A stretch of 64,000 nt of DNA from Bifidobacterium longum subsp. infantis ATCC 15697 = JCM 1222 = DSM 20088 (GCF_000269965.1 NC_017219.1:1550001-1614000), one strand, 5' to 3'; numbered from the stretch's first letter, positions 8,529 to 17,097 are shown. Made by a program: numbers and translations. Notes: a model not told the origin generated them from the sequence alone.

Positions 8529-8960
8529 TCGCGGCGTCCTGCGCCGTATTGTCCGTGGCGGTGCTCGCGGAGTACGTGTTCTCGATGGCGGCACGGGTCC
8601 CCGGCACCGCGACCGTGCGCGATATCATGTTGGCTCTGGCTGTGCTTGCCGGCCTGGTCGGCGGCATGTTCCGCCCGGACCGGTTCCTGTGGCCGGCGCT
8701 TGTCACGGGCGTAATCCTCATGCTGGATGTCCCGATGGTCACGCCGGGACCGACGGCATGCCCGCCGACGAACACGAATACCAGCAACAGCTCGACGAAT
8801 TGCGCGACGCCGCCAGCCGGGCCATGGGCCACACGCACGAGGTCATCGACTCGCTCGAAGAACACACACCAGCGCAAGCCAGCCGGACACCGAACAAGCC
8901 CACTGGCAGCTGGAGGCCGTCATTCCCTTTACCGGCGTGTTACAGACAATGGAATGGTGA
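8525..8960 (+). pseudogene. histidine-kinase remnant (N-terminal half plus tail)
   Basis: Membrane part (VIAASCAVLSVAVLAEYVFS ... FRPDRFLWPALV), then after a frame change the linker EYQQQLDELRDAASRAMGHT-HEVIDSLEEHT, which matches the kinase at 9.4 kb (QYQRQLTDLRAIAETALDHT). The ATP-binding domain is deleted and only the last strand (EQAHWQLEAVIPF) remains. A matching ATP-binding fragment is at 14.94-15.36 kb. Confidence 0.65.
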
Positions 8961-9924
8961 TGTTCGCGTTCCAGTTGTCGGAATCATCGGTGATGTCGAA
9001 CGTCCCGGACATGGATTCGATAACGGTTCGGTATCTCTTGAGGCCGCTGCCGAGTCCGAGCCGTACCGCTTCGTCCTTTAGTACGTCGCTTGCCGAAATG
9101 ATGACGTGCCGCCGGTCGAAGGAGATCGTGACGGCGTACCATTCGTGCGGGGCGGCGTGCTTGGCGATGTTCGCGTACAGTTCGTTGAGCAGTCCTTCGA
9201 GAAGGTCGAGGATGTCGTCCGCCAGTGGATGGTCGAACGTCCCGAGGATGTCGTCACCTTGGAATCCGAGGCCGCCAAGGCGACGTCGTTGCGATTGAAT
9301 GATGCCGTCAAGCCGTTCACGCTGCTGTTCGATTTTCCTGTCGGTTTTGTCGTCGTTATTTGTTTTGACGATGCGGCTGCGATCGTCTGGTTTGTCGGTG
9401 CGTTCAAGTTGTCGTATCACCTGGTGGGTGTGGTCGAGCGCCGTTTCGGCGATGGCGCGCAGATCGGTGAGTTGGCGCTGATATTGCTCCCGATCGGCGG
9501 GGCAATCACTGCGGCTTGCCTGGTCGATGCGCAGGATCATGTAGGCGAGGTCGTTGCTGATGGTGTCGTGCAGGTGACGCGCCGTGTGTTCGCGGTCGAG
9601 TTGTTGCCTGAGTGTCGCGGTCGCCTGCCGTTGGGCGAACAGCAGGTTGAGACTGAACCCCAGCGACAATGGGCATAGGCACATGATGATCATGCCTACG
9701 ATGTTCGACGAGGTGAGGTTGTTCTGCATGTTGTTCGCGGCGAGGGCGGCGAGGGCCGCCAGTGCGGAAGCGGCTCCAAGGCGGGGTTTGACGAACGAGA
9801 GGACCGCTATGGAGGTCAGTGCGGCGATCATGATGGTCGTCAACGGCGAGAACAGCCACAGCAACGCGTATCCTGAGACCGCGAACAGCAGACAGGCGGC
9901 CCATACCGGTGCCGCTCCGAGCAT
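8929..9924 (-). CDS. two-component sensor kinase (HisKA_3), N-terminus probably frameshifted
   Basis: Frame from ATG 9924: 331 residues with membrane helices (ALLWLFSPLTTIMIAALTSI), phosphoacceptor block EHTARHLHDTISNDLAYM, N-box NELYANIAKHA and G-box LGLGSGLKRYR. The first helices of the family (HHPAILAAGLVLAVAIPVEM, about 10040-9960) lie in another frame, so one base is missing or extra near 9940. The predicted protein may lack its first helices or the gene may be inactive. Partner of the regulator just upstream. Confidence 0.7.
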   Translation of the reverse strand: MLGAAPVWAACLLFAVSGYALLWLFSPLTTIMIAALTSIAVLSFVKPRLGAASALAALAALAANNMQNNLTSSNIVGMIIMCLCPLSLGFSLNLLFAQRQATATLRQQLDREHTARHLHDTISNDLAYMILRIDQASRSDCPADREQYQRQLTDLRAIAETALDHTHQVIRQLERTDKPDDRSRIVKTNNDDKTDRKIEQQRERLDGIIQSQRRRLGGLGFQGDDILGTFDHPLADDILDLLEGLLNELYANIAKHAAPHEWYAVTISFDRRHVIISASDVLKDEAVRLGLGSGLKRYRTVIESMSGTFDITDDSDNWNANITIPLSVTRR

Positions 9925-10068
9925 GGCGCACAGGACGGCGACGAGCCAGCGATATGCGTATGGTCGACCATGACAGCAGGTTCTGGGATGAGTACACGCC
10001 CATCTCTACGGGGATCGCCACTGCGAGGACCAACCCCGCGGCCAGTATGGCTGGGTGGTGTATACGGT

Positions 10069-10763
10069 TCAGAGCAGATCGTATCGGGCGCATATGGCGA
10101 GGGCCTCCTTGCGGTCGGCGGCATGGAGCTTGCGGCATGCCCTGTTGACGTAGGTGAAGACGCTGCCCTTGCTGACATTCAGGAGCGCGGCTATCTCGTC
10201 GGTGGATGATCCATGCGCGTAGAGGCGCAGTACGTCCCGTTCCCTGGAGGACAGCGATGGCTTGTCGTTTTCCGGCAGCCGGCCCTCGGTCGCGTGTCCT
10301 TCGTTGAGTTTGCGATTGGCTTCCCGTGCGGTGGGGAATCCGGTGCCGGGGACGGGCTCCCCTGTGCCGCGCATCGTATGGCCTGCGGGAGCTCTTTGAC
10401 GATGTCATCTTTGGCTATCAGGCATTGTGCGCCCGCCTCGACCGCGTCTTGCCGATATGGATCAAGGTCATAGGAGGTGACGCACACCAAGCCGATCGTC
10501 GGAGTGCGCCGACGGATTCTGGCGCATATGTCCGCGCCGGTGATGCCTCCCAAGGCCATGTCGACGACCAGCACGTCGGGTCGCGCGCCGTGGGTCATAC
10601 AGCGCTGCAATGCCATCGCCGGGGACGTGGTGCTCCAGATGATGTGGAACCGCGGGGAGAGACGGCTCGTCATCACGGCTATGGCGTTGAGGGCGAGCGA
10701 ATCGTTGTCCAGCACCCCGATGGAGATGGTATGCGAGTCCGATAGGTCTGTCATGCCACCCAT
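10069..10763 (-). pseudogene. LuxR-type response regulator, frameshift between domains
   Basis: Receiver: SIGVLDNDSLALNAIAV, phosphorylated Asp in RPDVLVVDMALGG, VTSYD, CLIAKDD. HTH: SSRERDVLRLYAHGSSTDEI, GSVFTYVNRACRKLHAADRK, ending ARYDLL. The two domains are in different frames; a one-base indel near 10340-10375, in short C or G runs, would join them. Start is ATG 10763 or 10754. A perfect operator palindrome lies 34-43 bases upstream, which suggests autoregulation. Likely regulator of the palindrome regulon if the frame is intact in other strains. Confidence 0.7.
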
Positions 10764-10796
10764 CGTATGCGCATCCCATGCTCCTCGACGTATCGT

Positions 10797-10816
10797 TGTC
10801 ATGCGCGCGCATGACA
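10797..10816. promoter_or_regulatory. operator palindrome, site 3 (perfect, divergent)
   Basis: TGTCATGCGCGCGCATGACA, a perfect 20-bp palindrome between the regulator gene (minus) and the lipoprotein/ABC operon (plus). Plus strand: TTGCTC (10822-10827), 18-nt spacer, GCTAAT (10846-10851). Minus strand: TACGAT at 10767-10762, so transcription would start close to the regulator ATG (short leader or leaderless). Confidence 0.7.
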
Positions 10817-10891
10817 GTCTTTTGCTCCCGGATCGCCGTCTGTGGGCTAATGGTTGGCGACAGTTGTGCAATCGTCCGAAGGAGCATGATG

Positions 10892-11404
10892 ATGAAATCG
10901 GGAACACGACGCAGGGCCGCCATTCTGACCGCAGTGATGCTGCTGTCCGGTTGCGGGACGACTCCGAACGGCGGCACCTCGGGAAGTGGCGGCATGCTGA
11001 CCTGGCAGCAGGCGAACGAGGAATACAAGGCGACCGTCGAGGATTTCCCCTTTGAACTGATGAACGGCGATGCGTTTCCAGCGAATATACCCAAGGCGCA
11101 GGCCGCGTCCTCGCTGTATGCCAAGGGAAGTGGGGAAGGACAGGCGTATGTCTACTGGCAGTGCTCGGTGGAACGCGACATTCTCGACAACAGCCAGACC
11201 AACGCGGAAGCAGCCCGAGGCGCCCTCCAGCAGCTGCGCAAGCTGCTGGATACCGACTGGTTCAAGAACTACTACGAGGACAAGGATGGCATATACGAGA
11301 ACGATGTGATCGGCAAATCCGAACTCGGCGACTATTCGACCATGCGGGACTTCTACACCACGGACTGCACATGGTACCGGCATGAGAACGGACTGACGAA
11401 ATGA
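10892..11404 (+). CDS. secreted lipoprotein, first gene of ABC operon
   Basis: About 170 residues: basic start MKSGTRRR, hydrophobic stretch AAILTAVMLLSGC with a lipobox Cys, then a soluble domain with many Tyr/Asp (WFKNYYEDKDGIYENDV) and two Cys. Three successive ATGs (10886, 10889, 10892); AAGGAG at 10879-10884 favours 10892. The stop overlaps the next gene (ATGA). Unknown family; as the first gene of an efflux operon it may sense or bind the substrate. Confidence 0.7.
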   Translation: MKSGTRRRAAILTAVMLLSGCGTTPNGGTSGSGGMLTWQQANEEYKATVEDFPFELMNGDAFPANIPKAQAASSLYAKGSGEGQAYVYWQCSVERDILDNSQTNAEAARGALQQLRKLLDTDWFKNYYEDKDGIYENDVIGKSELGDYSTMRDFYTTDCTWYRHENGLTK

Positions 11405-12291
11405 ATGCGATCGCACCGTTCAAATGCCTGTTGGCGTGCGTGACGGCCACGACGATGTGCGCGATGATGACGGCTTGCTCGCCGTCGCGGACGCCATCGT
11501 CCGACGCCTCCTCCACGGCGAAGCGGCCAGCATCCACGGTCGAGGTGCGTAGGGGCGGCATCACGCCGTTGTCCTCTTCCTCCACCGGCGTGCAGGTGGC
11601 TCCTGTGTTCTCGCTTACGACTCCGGCGAAAGGCTGGTTCCACTCCACGACTGATCAAGGAGCATACGTGCATGCGGGCGACGTGTTGGGTACCGTCGGC
11701 GATCAGCAGGTCACGGCTCCGGTCGACGGCGTGATCGAAACGGTCGCGCAGGCCAACGACATGGCCGCGGACTATCCGCTGTTCTCGATACGGTATGGCG
11801 GCATGAGCGCCAGCGTGGACGCGACCGCGCTGCTGGCGACCATAGACCCGGACCAGCCGTTGACGGGCCGATTCCAAATCACCGACGCGCAGGGGCCCAC
11901 GGACTGTGCCGCGGTAGTGAATGACGGCGTCGCCACTCCGCCCTCATCAGCGGAAGATACGGCCGGATCGGCGACGACTGCGCATGGGACGGAATCGACT
12001 CGCACACTGCAATGCCTGTTCCCAAAGGACGTGCAGGCGCGTCCCGGGCAGAACGCCACCGTGGTACTGACCGCGACGGCGGTCGAGGACGCCTTGATCC
12101 TGCCTGTCACCGCAGTCGCCGGCAGGCTCGCCTCCGGCCAGGTCAGCAGGCGTGACGGAGATTCGTTCGCCACCGTGAACGTGAAGTTGGGGGCATCGGA
12201 CGGCACGTCGATCATCATCCTCGACGGTCTCGAGGAAGGTGACATGGTGTCTGCGACAGCTCCGAATCTCACACCGGGAGCGCAATCATGA
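11401..12291 (+). CDS. MacA-like membrane-fusion lipoprotein
   Basis: 296 residues. Signal with lipobox (MMTAC), then lipoyl-like half-motifs GAYVHAGDVLGTVGDQQVTA and APVDGVIETVA, and a C-terminal barrel region (ALILPVTAVAG, GASDGTSIIILDGLEEGDMV) typical of periplasmic adaptor proteins. In a Gram-positive cell it would link the permease to the exterior or bind the exported peptide. Overlaps both neighbours by 4 bases. Confidence 0.75.
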   Translation: MNAIAPFKCLLACVTATTMCAMMTACSPSRTPSSDASSTAKRPASTVEVRRGGITPLSSSSTGVQVAPVFSLTTPAKGWFHSTTDQGAYVHAGDVLGTVGDQQVTAPVDGVIETVAQANDMAADYPLFSIRYGGMSASVDATALLATIDPDQPLTGRFQITDAQGPTDCAAVVNDGVATPPSSAEDTAGSATTAHGTESTRTLQCLFPKDVQARPGQNATVVLTATAVEDALILPVTAVAGRLASGQVSRRDGDSFATVNVKLGASDGTSIIILDGLEEGDMVSATAPNLTPGAQS

Positions 12292-12968
12292 GCACACTCA
12301 TCCGGTTGGAACATCTGAGCGCCGAAGTCCGGCTGCCCGACGGCGAACGCCTGACGACGGTGGACGATGTCAGCGCATCGTTCGAGAGGGGAACGTCCAC
12401 CGCCATCATCGGGAAATCAGGATCCGGCAAAACCAGTCTCGCCTCCATCGTCGGGCTGCTCAACAACGACTATGACGGAACGCTCTCCTATGACGGGCGG
12501 GACTGCGCCGCGTGGAACGACGCCGACCGGGCGCGCTTCCGCTGCCGGCATGTCGGCTTCGTGTTCCAGAACTACTCCCTCATACCGCATCTGAGCGCAT
12601 GGGAGAACGTGGCACTCCCATTGCAATACCGGGGAGGTATCCCCCTGCGGGTCATCAGAAGACGAGCCTCGCGCATGCTGCACACCGTCGGGCTCGGGAG
12701 CCGGACGGTGTGCAGCATGCCGTCGCGCCTGTCGGGAGGCGAACAGCAGCGCGTGGCCATCGCCCGAGCGCTGGTGGGCGATCCCGATCTGCTGATCTGC
12801 GACGAGCCAACCGGCGCGCTCGACACCGAAACCGGCGACATGGTCGCCGACATACTGTTCCGACATGTTCGTGAACTCGGGGTCACACTCATCCTCGTCA
12901 CGCACGACCCGCAGCTCGCCGCCCGATGCGAACGCCGACTGACGATCGACAGGGGGCGACTGTCGTGA
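12288..12968 (+). CDS. ABC transporter ATPase (MacB/LolD type)
   Basis: 226 residues. Walker A GKSGSGKTS (about residue 45), Q-loop FQNYSLIPHLS, signature LSGGEQQRVAIARAL, Walker B LLICDEPTGALD, H-loop VTHD. Energises the FtsX-like permease behind it. A 48-base near-perfect palindrome lies inside the gene at 12673-12720, just before the signature. Confidence 0.9.
   Translation: MSTLIRLEHLSAEVRLPDGERLTTVDDVSASFERGTSTAIIGKSGSGKTSLASIVGLLNNDYDGTLSYDGRDCAAWNDADRARFRCRHVGFVFQNYSLIPHLSAWENVALPLQYRGGIPLRVIRRRASRMLHTVGLGSRTVCSMPSRLSGGEQQRVAIARALVGDPDLLICDEPTGALDTETGDMVADILFRHVRELGVTLILVTHDPQLAARCERRLTIDRGRLS
12673..12720. repeat. 48-bp near-perfect palindrome inside the ATPase gene
   Basis: GCATGCTGCACACCGTC plus GGGCTC, then GG, then GAGCCGGACGG plus TGTGCAGCATGC: 23-base arms with one mismatch and a 2-base centre. 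It encodes RMLHTVGLGSRTVCSM, where family members have an unrelated, variable sequence. Confidence 0.85.
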
Positions 12969-14134
12969 TCCGCATGATCGCCAAGGATCTGCGCATCAAC
13001 CCGTTGCGTACCAGCCTCACCGCCCTGTCGATGTTCATCGGCATCATCGCCCTCATCGCCGGCGTTCTCGACGGCACGCTCGGACGCGACTATCTGGAAG
13101 CGGTCAACGCGCGACTGGGAGGCAAGTCACCCACCTATAGCGCCATCGTCGACGTGCCATCATCGGTGAACATACAAGTCGTCACGGCTTTGCAGGAACG
13201 CCTCGCGCATTTCCGTCCGGGAATCGCATCGGCGCAATATCACCTCAACGACCTCGCCATATGGGCGTCGTCCGGTGACGGCAACACGGAGATACGCCGC
13301 GTCACCATCATCATCACCGACGCCGAACGGACAAGAATCATGCCCGCCCCCATCATCGAGGGTACATGGCTGACCGGAGCGGACGAACCCGCCACGCTGG
13401 AAACCGCAGTCAACGAAAGCGCCCGCCAATACGTGCATGATGGCACCGTGGCACTCGCCCGGACAGGAAATCCGCAACAGGTGCCGGCACGGGTGAACGG
13501 TGTCATCGCCGACGGGACGGACACACCCACCATCTACGTCAACGCGACCACACTGCAACGCTACTGGCCGCAAGCCTGGGAACTGGATGGGCTGACCATC
13601 CTCGTCCATCCCAATGAAGGCGTGGACGATCAACACGCCAAAACCGTGTTGGACGATCTGTTGTCCGACGTCGGGACCGGCAGCATATCGTCATGGAACC
13701 GTTCCGACAACGCCGATGATTACGAGCAGGTCATCGGTTTTCTCCAACTCGGCGTCACCGTCACCGCGATATTACTGTTGTCGGTATCCGCCATCGGCAT
13801 GATCAACATCGGATTGGCCGGCATCGAGCAACGCTCGCACGAGCTGCTCATCCGCCGCGCACTGGGCGCGACCAGAGCCGGCATAGCCATACAGGTCATC
13901 GGCTCGTCCGTGCTGCTCGGCCTCATCATCGCCTTCGCCGCGGTGCTCATCTCCGCGGTGCTGGTCTGGGCAATTCCGTGGATGATGCCCGCCGACTCGC
14001 CGCTGGAACCGCCCGCATACCCATATACGGCGGCGATGATTGCGGCCTGTGCGTCCATCGTCACCTCGCTTGTCGGCTCTCTTGCCCCGGCCATCAAAGC
14101 CATACGGCTGCAACCCGCGCTGGCGTTGCGATGA
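12965..14134 (+). CDS. ABC permease (FtsX/MacB type)
   Basis: About 389 residues from the GTG at 12965, which overlaps the ATPase stop (GTGA). One N-terminal helix (TALSMFIGIIALIAGVL), a large extracytoplasmic domain (about residues 50-260), then three C-terminal helices with the FtsX signature (GLAGIEQRSHELLIRRALGA). Together with the lipoprotein, MacA-like protein and ATPase it forms an efflux or peptide-resistance complex under operator site 3. Confidence 0.85.
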   Translation: MIRMIAKDLRINPLRTSLTALSMFIGIIALIAGVLDGTLGRDYLEAVNARLGGKSPTYSAIVDVPSSVNIQVVTALQERLAHFRPGIASAQYHLNDLAIWASSGDGNTEIRRVTIIITDAERTRIMPAPIIEGTWLTGADEPATLETAVNESARQYVHDGTVALARTGNPQQVPARVNGVIADGTDTPTIYVNATTLQRYWPQAWELDGLTILVHPNEGVDDQHAKTVLDDLLSDVGTGSISSWNRSDNADDYEQVIGFLQLGVTVTAILLLSVSAIGMINIGLAGIEQRSHELLIRRALGATRAGIAIQVIGSSVLLGLIIAFAAVLISAVLVWAIPWMMPADSPLEPPAYPYTAAMIAACASIVTSLVGSLAPAIKAIRLQPALALR

Positions 14135-14260
14135 ACCAGAAGCCATTCTGGACAAGCCCGCCGACAGCTGGATGGTCGGCATTCCGATCATCGATTGCAT
14201 CCGGTAAACGATCCGCTTGCGGGATGTGTACCATGGTCGAGATGCCGCAACCGCAGAATG

Positions 14261-14289
14261 TTGACTATTAGCATACAAATACATACTAT
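14261..14289 (+). promoter_or_regulatory. sigma-70 promoter of the toxin-antitoxin pair
   Basis: TTGACT (14261-14266), 17-base spacer, TACTAT (14284-14289), ending 29 bases before the first start codon. Repetitive AT-rich surroundings (ATACAAATACATA) may hold the antitoxin operator. Confidence 0.6.
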
Positions 14290-14318
14290 TGTCTTACGTA
14301 ATGATGTTGGAGGTTAAT

Positions 14319-14588
14319 GTGAGCATGGCATCCGTCACAGTCCGCGTGGATGCGGACACCAAGCAGAAAGCCGCAAACATTGCCGAGGATCTCGGTCTGG
14401 ACTTGTCTTCGGTCACCCGCGCCTTCTACAAGCAGATTGTCCGGGAGAGGCGCATTCCCCTAAACCTTTCCTATACGACCGTGCCGCCTGAAACCATGGA
14501 GGCCCTTGACGAGGCGAAGAACAGGCTCGCCGACGGCAAACCTCGTTTCAACAGTGCCGATGAGATGTTCGATTCGTTGGTAATCTGA
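14319..14588 (+). CDS. dinJ: DinJ/RelB-type antitoxin
   Basis: About 89 residues. Ribbon-helix-helix N-terminus SVTVRVDADTKQKAANIAED followed by LGLDLSSVTRAFYKQI and a tail ending FDSLVI, as in RelB/DinJ. GGAGG at 14309-14313 fits GTG 14319 (ATG 14325 is the alternative). It binds and neutralises the toxin encoded 3 bases downstream and should repress the shared promoter. Confidence 0.85.
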   Translation: MSMASVTVRVDADTKQKAANIAEDLGLDLSSVTRAFYKQIVRERRIPLNLSYTTVPPETMEALDEAKNRLADGKPRFNSADEMFDSLVI

Positions 14589-14591
14589 TCA

Positions 14592-14885
14592 ATGCTCAAA
14601 CCGGATTACACAGCGGCATTCCAGCGAGATATCAAGAAACTCAAACGCAAGCACACTGATTTACGCCCGCTGAAAGAAGTCATTCGTCTGGTTCTTGAGG
14701 ACACGGCGGACTCCAAGGAAGTATTGAGGCGTAGGCATCGCGCCCACACACTTACCGGTGATTTAAACGGCGTATTGGAATGCCACATCGGCAATGCCGG
14801 CGACTGGCTGCTTCTATGGATTCGCGATGATGGTACCGCCATGTTCATGCGAACCGGCAGCCATGACGAACTGTTGGGCAAATAG
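14592..14885 (+). CDS. yafQ: YafQ/RelE-type mRNA interferase toxin
   Basis: 97 residues: FQRDIKKLKRKH, HTLTGDLNGVLECHI, WLLLWIRDDG and the terminal RTGSHDELLGK. These keep the His/Asp residues of YafQ-type ribosome-dependent endonucleases. Directly behind its antitoxin. Confidence 0.85.
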   Translation: MLKPDYTAAFQRDIKKLKRKHTDLRPLKEVIRLVLEDTADSKEVLRRRHRAHTLTGDLNGVLECHIGNAGDWLLLWIRDDGTAMFMRTGSHDELLGK

Positions 14886-14930
14886 CGGGTTTACATCCTG
14901 CTTTGAACCGGCCGATGGCGATTTGAGTGC
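14886..14930 (-). pseudogene. 3' tail of a LuxR-type regulator gene
   Basis: This stretch matches the end of the regulator at 26.88 kb nearly base for base (encoding IAIGWFKAGM-like residues on the minus strand). Here it lies directly behind yafQ; at 26.87 kb a toxin-like tail (LNELLSK, stop) lies directly before the intact regulator. Recombination scar. Confidence 0.6.
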
Positions 14931-14942
14931 GGCAGTCGGCCC

Positions 14943-15356
14943 GTGCCCGCAGAAGCCGGCATCGCCTCGCAGCGTGCCGGTCTGCAATCGCTGATCGACG
15001 AGGAGGAGTCCAGGCTCGAAGCCCCGGGATTCACCGGCGACAACCTGCTCGCCGAACCACACCGGCCGCTCACGCCGGAGACCATGCGACTGCTGTCGGG
15101 CTTGCCGGCGGAACTGTACGCGAACATCGCCGAACACGCCGACCGGGGCGAATGGTACGCCATCTGCGTCACCTTCGACACGGACGCCATCCACGTCTCC
15201 GCCAGCGACACCACCACACCCGCCGACATGGGACTCGGCCTGGGGCAGCGGCCTCGACCGCTACCGGACCATCATCGAAACACACGGCGGCACCTTCCAA
15301 ACCCACACCGAACAAGCCCACTGGCAGCTGGATGTCAGCATTCCTGCCAAGAACTA
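14943..15356 (+). pseudogene. histidine-kinase ATP-binding fragment
   Basis: RAGLQSLIDEEESRLEAPGF to LLSGLPAELYANIAEHADRG matches the kinase at 9 kb (RLDGIIQSQRRRLGGLGFQG ... LLNELYANIAKHAAPH). After MGLGLG the frame changes and the tail HWQLDVSIPAKN ends near 15356. It complements the N-terminal kinase remnant at 8.5-8.9 kb. Confidence 0.7.
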
Positions 15357-15467
15357 GCCAGGCTTGGGACTCGGTAATGCACGCGCGCAACGATTTCTTC
15401 TGTGAGTTTCTGTTCTTCTACACAACTTAATCCGATATGCCTTCCGGGCGTGTCGTTGCTCGTGTCG

Positions 15468-15495
15468 TGAACCGTCGGTTCGTTTCTAGCTACAT
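15468..15495 (+). promoter_or_regulatory. candidate ECF promoter 1
   Basis: TGAACC, 16-base spacer, CTACAT, preceded by TCG. It matches the promoter-like site at 17011-17038 (TGAACT, 16 bases, CTACCT) in the same gene cluster, which suggests both are read by the ECF factor encoded here. Confidence 0.5.
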
Positions 15496-15553
15496 ACATC
15501 AATGAACGTTTGTTTACGATGTGCCGTGGAAGGAGCCGCATACGCAGGATGAC

Positions 15554-16105
15554 ATGACCTCGCCCGGTGGGGCGGTGATGCGCGACGAGGATCTGCTCGC
15601 GCGGGTCGCCTCCGGGGACGAACGCGCCTTCGAGACCCTGTATGGGCGTCACGCTGCGGCGGTGCGGGCGCTCGTGCGCGTGCGCGTGCCGGATGCCGGC
15701 ACGGCCGAGGAGGTGTGCGCCGACGTCTGGCTGGGCTGCTGGCGGTCGGCGAGGGCGTTCCGTGGTGATGCGAAGGTGCTGTCCTGGCTGCTGGGCATCG
15801 CGAAACGGCAGATCTACATGCGCGTGCGGCGCGTACGCCCGAATGTGACCGCGTTGGACGATGCGCCCGAACCGCGTGACGATGGACCGAGTCCGGAGAC
15901 GGCCGTGCTGTCCGAAGCGGGCGTGGATGATCTGATGGCGTTGTTGCGCCGGCTGCCCGTCGAACTGGTGGAGACGGCCACGTTGGCGTGGCTGCACGGC
16001 CTGTCGTACCGGCAGATCGCCGATTTGTCGGACGTGCCGGAAGGCACGGTCAAATCCCGTATCTCGCGTGCGCGCCGTCTGCTGCGCGCGCAACTCGACC
16101 GCTAA
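15554..16105 (+). CDS. ECF RNA polymerase sigma factor
   Basis: About 183 residues from ATG 15554 (AGGA upstream; GTG 15521 and ATG 15578 are alternatives). Region 2: ERAFETLYGRHAAAVRALV and EEVCADVWLGCWRS, FRGDAKVLSWLLGIAKRQ. Region 4: LPVELVETATLAWLHGLSYR, QIADLSDVPEGTVKSRISRA. The next gene is a membrane protein with a cytosolic N-terminus, the usual place of its anti-sigma factor. Confidence 0.9.
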   Translation: MTSPGGAVMRDEDLLARVASGDERAFETLYGRHAAAVRALVRVRVPDAGTAEEVCADVWLGCWRSARAFRGDAKVLSWLLGIAKRQIYMRVRRVRPNVTALDDAPEPRDDGPSPETAVLSEAGVDDLMALLRRLPVELVETATLAWLHGLSYRQIADLSDVPEGTVKSRISRARRLLRAQLDR

Positions 16106-16138
16106 AACGATGCGGATGGAAAGGAACGGTGAATCCTG

Positions 16139-16966
16139 ATGACCGATCATCTTGACGAAACGATCGACCGTTTGACGGACGAGACGCCCGACGGGCGTCT
16201 GCTTGCGGCATTGGACGCCGTGGAACGATCCCGTTCGGGAGACGCGCCTCCCGCTGCGGCGGTGATGGCGCGCATCCGCGCGTCGCGGTCCCAGTTGGAC
16301 GGACCGGCATGGTCGTGGGCGCGCAGTCTGCGGTTGTTCATGCTGCTGCTGGGCCGGCAGTCGCGGGTGGTGCCGTGGCAGGTGGTGCCGGCCACACTGG
16401 CGTTGATGGCGTTCGCCGGATTGGGGGCGCGGTTCTTCGCGGTCGGCTGGAGTGCGACGATCGTGTCCCATGCGTTCTGCTCGATGGTGCTGGCCGGCGT
16501 GCTGCTGAGCGTGACGATGGCGTTCGGGGATTCCCGCGCGGACATGATCTCGTCGGCCACCCCGTTGGGTACGGGGGCGGTCACGCTGGTCCGGCTGGTG
16601 TTCATACTCGCCTGCGACGTCGTGTTCGGCCTGATGGTGACCACCGTGATGGGCGCGCAGGGGTATGGGACGTTCGGCGTACTGCTGGTCGGATGGCTGT
16701 CGCCCCTGCTGCTGGTCGCCGGCGTGGGCGCGATGCTCGCGATCCGTTTCTCCTCGGGCGTCGGCTTCGGCGTCGGCCTGCTGTTGATTATCGCAATCCG
16801 GCTGAATCCGTTCGGGTTCGCGGGTCTGGCGGACGCAAGCCGGTCCGGTGCAGCACAATCCTCCGGACAGCTAGGTCTGGCCGTCGCGGGGCTGATGGCC
16901 TGTGTGGGGGCGGTGGCGCTGGCCGGACGATTGTCCGGGGCGCGCATGGCGGCCGCGACCGTCTGA
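16139..16966 (+). CDS. membrane protein, probable anti-sigma factor
   Basis: 275 residues: a charged cytosolic part of about 60 residues (DETIDRLTDETPDGRLLAAL) and then about six hydrophobic helices (VVPATLALMAFAGLGARFF to VAGLMACVGAVALAG). No zinc-binding HxxxCxxC is visible, so it is not a classical ZAS anti-sigma factor. Role inferred from position 33 bases after the sigma gene. Confidence 0.6.
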   Translation: MTDHLDETIDRLTDETPDGRLLAALDAVERSRSGDAPPAAAVMARIRASRSQLDGPAWSWARSLRLFMLLLGRQSRVVPWQVVPATLALMAFAGLGARFFAVGWSATIVSHAFCSMVLAGVLLSVTMAFGDSRADMISSATPLGTGAVTLVRLVFILACDVVFGLMVTTVMGAQGYGTFGVLLVGWLSPLLLVAGVGAMLAIRFSSGVGFGVGLLLIIAIRLNPFGFAGLADASRSGAAQSSGQLGLAVAGLMACVGAVALAGRLSGARMAAATV

Positions 16967-17010
16967 CCGACTCGAAGCCGATAACTCATCTGGTCGTTCG
17001 GCATGTCGCG

Positions 17011-17038
17011 TGAACTTCAGGACAGGCGGCCGCTACCT
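17011..17038 (+). promoter_or_regulatory. candidate ECF promoter 2
   Basis: TGAACT (17011-17016), 16 bases, CTACCT (17033-17038), 60 bases before the start of the transporter genes. Same spacing and hexamers as the site before the sigma gene. Confidence 0.5.
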
Positions 17039-17097
17039 ACTTGGTGACGAACAAAAAGAATGACCGTCAACTTCATCGGACTTCAAGGAGGGTCGGC

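Noticed and set aside
10778..10891. N-terminal extension of the lipoprotein at 10.9 kb
   Set aside because: The frame is open, but the lipoprotein signal begins at the triple ATG after AAGGAG, and the extension covers the operator and promoter.
15335..16858. 507-codon minus-strand frame over the ECF sigma and anti-sigma genes
   Set aside because: Arg/His/Gln-rich shadow of well-supported plus-strand genes.
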